From Chloroflexia bacterium (lineage in GTDB: Bacteria > Chloroflexota > Chloroflexia > Thermomicrobiales > JALYUS01), in contig JAICJW010000204.1 of NCBI GenBank assembly GCA_025928215.1, forward strand, positions 1 to 8,067: DNA of 8,067 nt, read 5' to 3'. Under the pieces are notes generated by a model. The model was not told the DNA's origin and did no database searches. It was given only the letters and a program-made list of their open reading frames with translations. Below, piece by piece: positions 6,439 to 8,067 of this stretch. Positions within the stretch are counted from its first letter, which is position 1, and each line of letters begins with the position of its first letter. The position numbers and the translations under genes were made by a program.

Positions 6439-7011
6439 GTTCGCGACCCAGCTCGTCGCGGGGAAGGCGTTGCCCGCGTAGTCCCCGGTCGTGCGGGAGC
6501 CGGTGAAGCGGCGGTCGGCGCTGGCGAGTCGCTGCTGTGCGGGCCAGAGCGCCGCGCCAGCCGCGACGAGGCCGAGCCAGCGGAGCGCTTGTCGCCTCCC
6601 AAACATATCCCGCGTACGGAGGGGCTTGGCGCGGGCGATCATGTGCAGCGAGACGAGCAGGACGAGGAGGAGGCCGAGCGCGATATGCCAGTTGAGGAGG
6701 CCGAACCCCGCCGCATTGGCCGTGCCTCCTGCCACCCACCAGAGACCGCTGCCGAGGGTCACGAGGACGCCGAACGTCGTCAGGATGCCGATGATCGTCC
6801 ACCGATCCCACTGGCGGGCATGCAGGAGGCGCGGGAGGACGCGGCGCAGTTTACCGACCAGGAAGAGCGTGAGTGCCAGCCCCGCCACGCCGTGCAGCGC
6901 GAAGACCCACCACAGGCCCGGCCGGCCCGCGTTATTCCCCGCGAGGCCGGTTGCGAACGCAACCCCGACGCAGAAGGCGAGGCTCCAATCGGTCAGTCGG
7001 GCGGGTATCGT
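6427..7011 (-). CDS. N-terminal part of the split oxidoreductase: 4-helix cytochrome b plus twin-arginine-like anchor
   Basis: Numbering from ACG 7011, hydrophobic helices lie at about 10-25, 35-53, 73-93 and 103-125. His40 (VFALHG), His109 (LNWHIA) and His123 (VSLHMI) are candidate heme ligands in helices, as in di-heme cytochrome b anchors. Residues 139-155 read GRRQALRWLGLVAAGAAL (with the flanking Gly), a twin-arginine-like motif before a fifth hydrophobic segment that would place the following domain outside the cytoplasm. If translation starts at GTG 6888, helix 1 and half of helix 2 are lost. In this frame the product ends prematurely after RPPPPCAC at 6412. Confidence 0.7.
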
Positions 7012-7086
7012 CGTCTTGCTCCTTCACGAAGGGCGAAGGCTGAGAAATACGTTCGGTACGTCATCGCGCGGAGTGAATTTCTCCAC

Positions 7087-7096
7087 GAGTATACTC
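7087..7096. promoter_or_regulatory. GAGTATACTC palindrome between divergent genes
   Basis: This perfect 10-bp palindrome lies in the divergent region between the molybdopterin oxidoreductase and tatA. It reads TATACT, a 5-of-6 match to a -10 box, on both strands (7090-7095 plus, 7088-7093 minus). I see no convincing -35 hexamer at 16-18 nt on either side, so it may be an operator half-site or a promoter core needing an activator. Confidence 0.3.
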
Positions 7097-7125
7097 TCGA
7101 TGGGACGGACTCCGTTGCCGTCACA

Positions 7126-7154
7126 TTGCTCATTGCCCCGGTCTGATGTAGCAT
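7126..7154 (+). promoter_or_regulatory. Possible weak sigma-70-type promoter for tatA-lepB
   Basis: TTGCTC (7126-7131; 3 of 6 match) and TAGCAT (7149-7154; 4 of 6 match) are spaced by 17 nt and would start transcription near 7161, about 65 nt before the tatA ATG, so the heptamer repeat would be in the leader. The match is weak and could be chance. Confidence 0.2.
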
Positions 7155-7176
7155 GGGCCAAGCGACCGGGCGCAAT

Positions 7177-7204
7177 CTCAGCACTCACCACTCAGCACTC
7201 AGCA
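7177..7204. repeat. Tandem heptamer repeat, 4 x CTCAGCA
   Basis: Four adjacent 7-nt units read CTCAGCA, CTCACCA, CTCAGCA, CTCAGCA, and a partial CT continues into CTTGAG, which can fold back on a CTCA unit. It lies 21 nt before the tatA start and overlaps no gene. Short tandem heptamer arrays of this kind are known between genes in cyanobacteria and some other phyla; their function is unsettled. Confidence 0.75.
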
Positions 7205-7225
7205 CTTGAGAAAGGGCATATCCAT

Positions 7226-7408
7226 ATGGGCGTTTTGCAACCGTGGCACCTCATCATCATCCTCGTCATCGTCCTGATCGTCTTCGGCGCGGGGAAACTC
7301 GGCGGCCTCGGCGGCGCGGTCGGCAAGTCCGTCAAGGACTTCAAAGAGTCCATCAAAGACGATGATGACGTGACGCCGACCAAAAATACGAAGTCGGTCA
7401 TCGACTAA
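7226..7408 (+). CDS. tatA: Sec-independent protein translocase subunit TatA
   Basis: This 60-residue protein has the complete TatA/TatE layout. A short N-terminus (MGVLQPWH) leads into a single membrane helix (about 8-20, LIIILVIVLIVF). The family's FG hinge is Phe20-Gly21, and GAGKLGGLGGAVGKSVKDFK (21-40) is the amphipathic helix. The acidic patch KDDDD (44-48) and a short polar tail follow. TatA oligomers form the size-variable pathway for folded twin-arginine proteins, with TatC, which is not in this window. The length is at the short end of the family. ATG 7226 is chosen because it puts the helix at the N-terminus, with AAAGGG (7211-7216) 9 nt upstream; longer in-frame starts would run through the heptamer repeat. 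lepB starts 29 nt after the stop, so the two are probably one transcript. Confidence 0.95.
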   Translation: MGVLQPWHLIIILVIVLIVFGAGKLGGLGGAVGKSVKDFKESIKDDDDVTPTKNTKSVID

Positions 7409-7437
7409 GGCCGCCGCTCCGGGAGATCACCCCGTTG

Positions 7438-8067
7438 ATGCCACCCCCGCCGGAAGGGTCGGAACATTCCGTGCCCACCGAAACGCCGTCAGCCATTGAC
7501 CCGGGACCGACGCGCCCCGCGCCAGCCGCACACCGGAAAGCCTCGACGGGTGCCGCCGGGGAGGTCCTCGAAACACTGGCGGTTGCCGTCATTCTCTTCT
7601 TCGCGATGCGCCTCCTCGTTCTCCCGGTCAAGGTTGAAGGGATGAGTATGGTGCCGAGCCTCACGCAGGATCAGCATCTCCTCGTCAACCGCCGCGCTTA
7701 TACGCATTGGGACATCGGTGGCCATACCTGGTATCTGTTCGGCAAACCGCATCGCGGAGACATCATCGTTCTCACGCCGCCGCCGCAGGAGGCGCAGCAG
7801 GGCATCCCGTTCATCAAGCGGATCATTGGCCTGCCCGGCGAGCGCGTACTCGTCAAGGGCGGCAAGGTGTACATCAACGATCAGCCGATCACCGAGCCGT
7901 ACATCGCCGAACCGCCCGCCTACACCTGGCCCCCGACCGGTCAGCCGTACCTCGTACCGGCGCATGATGTGATCGTCTTCGGCGATAACCGCAACCGCAG
8001 CGAGGATTCCAGCCGCTTCGGCGTCCTCCCGGAGGATCTCATCCGGGGCCGCGCCATCGCCACTTTC
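7438..8067 (+). CDS. lepB: Signal peptidase I (3' truncated by window)
   Basis: 210 residues are visible, open to the window edge. A Pro/Ala-rich cytoplasmic N-tail (1-40) is followed by one membrane helix (about 42-62, VLETLAVAVILFFAMRLLV). Catalytic Ser70 lies in EGMSMVPSL (67-75), box B. General-base Lys127 is in FIKRIIGLPGE (125-135), box D. Box E is FGDNRNRSEDSSRFG (181-195). These are the Ser-Lys dyad and boxes of the S26A family, which cuts signal peptides of exported proteins on the outer face of the membrane. Only about the last few tens of residues, usually IRGRAIATFW and a short tail, are missing. The ATG at 7438 has GGGAG (7421-7425) at a long 12-nt spacing; the in-frame TTG at 7435 would be slightly closer. 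The tatA neighbour makes this an export gene pair, since Tat substrates also need this peptidase. Confidence 0.95.
   Translation, partial: MPPPPEGSEHSVPTETPSAIDPGPTRPAPAAHRKASTGAAGEVLETLAVAVILFFAMRLLVLPVKVEGMSMVPSLTQDQHLLVNRRAYTHWDIGGHTWYLFGKPHRGDIIVLTPPPQEAQQGIPFIKRIIGLPGERVLVKGGKVYINDQPITEPYIAEPPAYTWPPTGQPYLVPAHDVIVFGDNRNRSEDSSRFGVLPEDLIRGRAIATF

Larger units (their letters stand above)
5967..7011 (-). pseudogene. Membrane cytochrome b / molybdopterin oxidoreductase fusion, frameshifted
   Basis: Two minus-strand reading frames together encode one protein of about 347 residues, an ordinary length for Chloroflexota and actinobacterial membrane molybdopterin-dependent oxidoreductases. The upstream frame ends with TGA at 6412-6414 and the downstream frame takes over at about 6425. 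Omitting one C from the C5-G-C5 tract joins them as NRPPPLAPADWTLAVGG. The protein would carry electrons between the membrane quinone pool or heme and an extracytoplasmic molybdenum site. The whole frame has no ATG, GTG or TTG between the in-frame TGA (7024-7026) and GTG 6888. A good ribosome binding site, AAGGAG (plus-strand 7019-7024), points to ACG (7009-7011) or ATA (7006-7008). It may be a decaying gene, a sequencing slip in a homopolymer, or a recoded gene. The end, TAA at 5967-5969, nearly touches the MFS stop. Confidence 0.8.

Noticed and set aside
6151..7146. 331-codon plus-strand open frame over the oxidoreductase
   Set aside because: Arg/Pro/Ala/Glu-rich shadow translation; the minus strand here encodes recognisable cytochrome b and molybdopterin domains.
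7177..7204. CRISPR array
   Set aside because: The units are 7 nt long with no spacers, and there are no cas genes.
6491..7228. Long N-terminal extension of TatA in the same frame
   Set aside because: The extension crosses the oxidoreductase gene and the heptamer array and would bury the TatA membrane helix; TatA proteins begin just before that helix.

Overview
This is a GC-rich bacterial chromosomal window with eight recognisable genes or gene pieces, no RNA genes, no transposase and no CRISPR array. The gene content (a cytochrome b/molybdopterin membrane oxidoreductase, a minimal tatA next to lepB, a thiol dioxygenase and a D-aminoacylase/M81 pair) and the C/G-rich palindromes and heptamer repeats between genes suggest Chloroflexota, possibly the Thermomicrobia/Sphaerobacter side. 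That placement is an inference from gene style, not from a marker gene.

Left part (1-3825, + strand): the C-terminal end of an amidase-signature hydrolase, a D-aminoacylase-type amidohydrolase, an M81 (MlrC-type) metallopeptidase and a small unknown protein with a strong ribosome binding site. The three hydrolases all cut amide bonds and are typical of peptide or N-acyl (D-)amino acid scavenging loci. The spaces between them carry three hairpins: 225-245, 1890-1924 and 1981-2039.

Middle part (3822-5965): a cupin thiol dioxygenase on the minus strand overlaps the small protein gene tail-to-tail by 4 nt. It diverges from a 12-helix MFS transporter on the plus strand. The 164-bp divergent region holds a heptamer-built perfect inverted repeat and a terminator-like hairpin followed by T5.

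Right part (5967-8067): on the minus strand, converging on the MFS gene with a 1-nt gap, lies a fused membrane cytochrome b plus sulfite-oxidase-fold molybdopterin protein. It is split by a one-base frameshift in a C5-G-C5 tract and has no ordinary start codon for its full reading frame. Its fifth hydrophobic helix carries a twin-arginine-like motif, and the divergent neighbour is tatA, followed 29 nt later by lepB (signal peptidase I), which runs off the window. A CTCAGCA heptamer tandem repeat sits just ahead of tatA.

The points most worth following are the broken or recoded molybdoenzyme with its internal Tat-like helix beside tatA, the two unrelated heptamer repeats ahead of genes, the structured leader of the M81 gene, and the unusual metal-ligand pattern of the D-aminoacylase.
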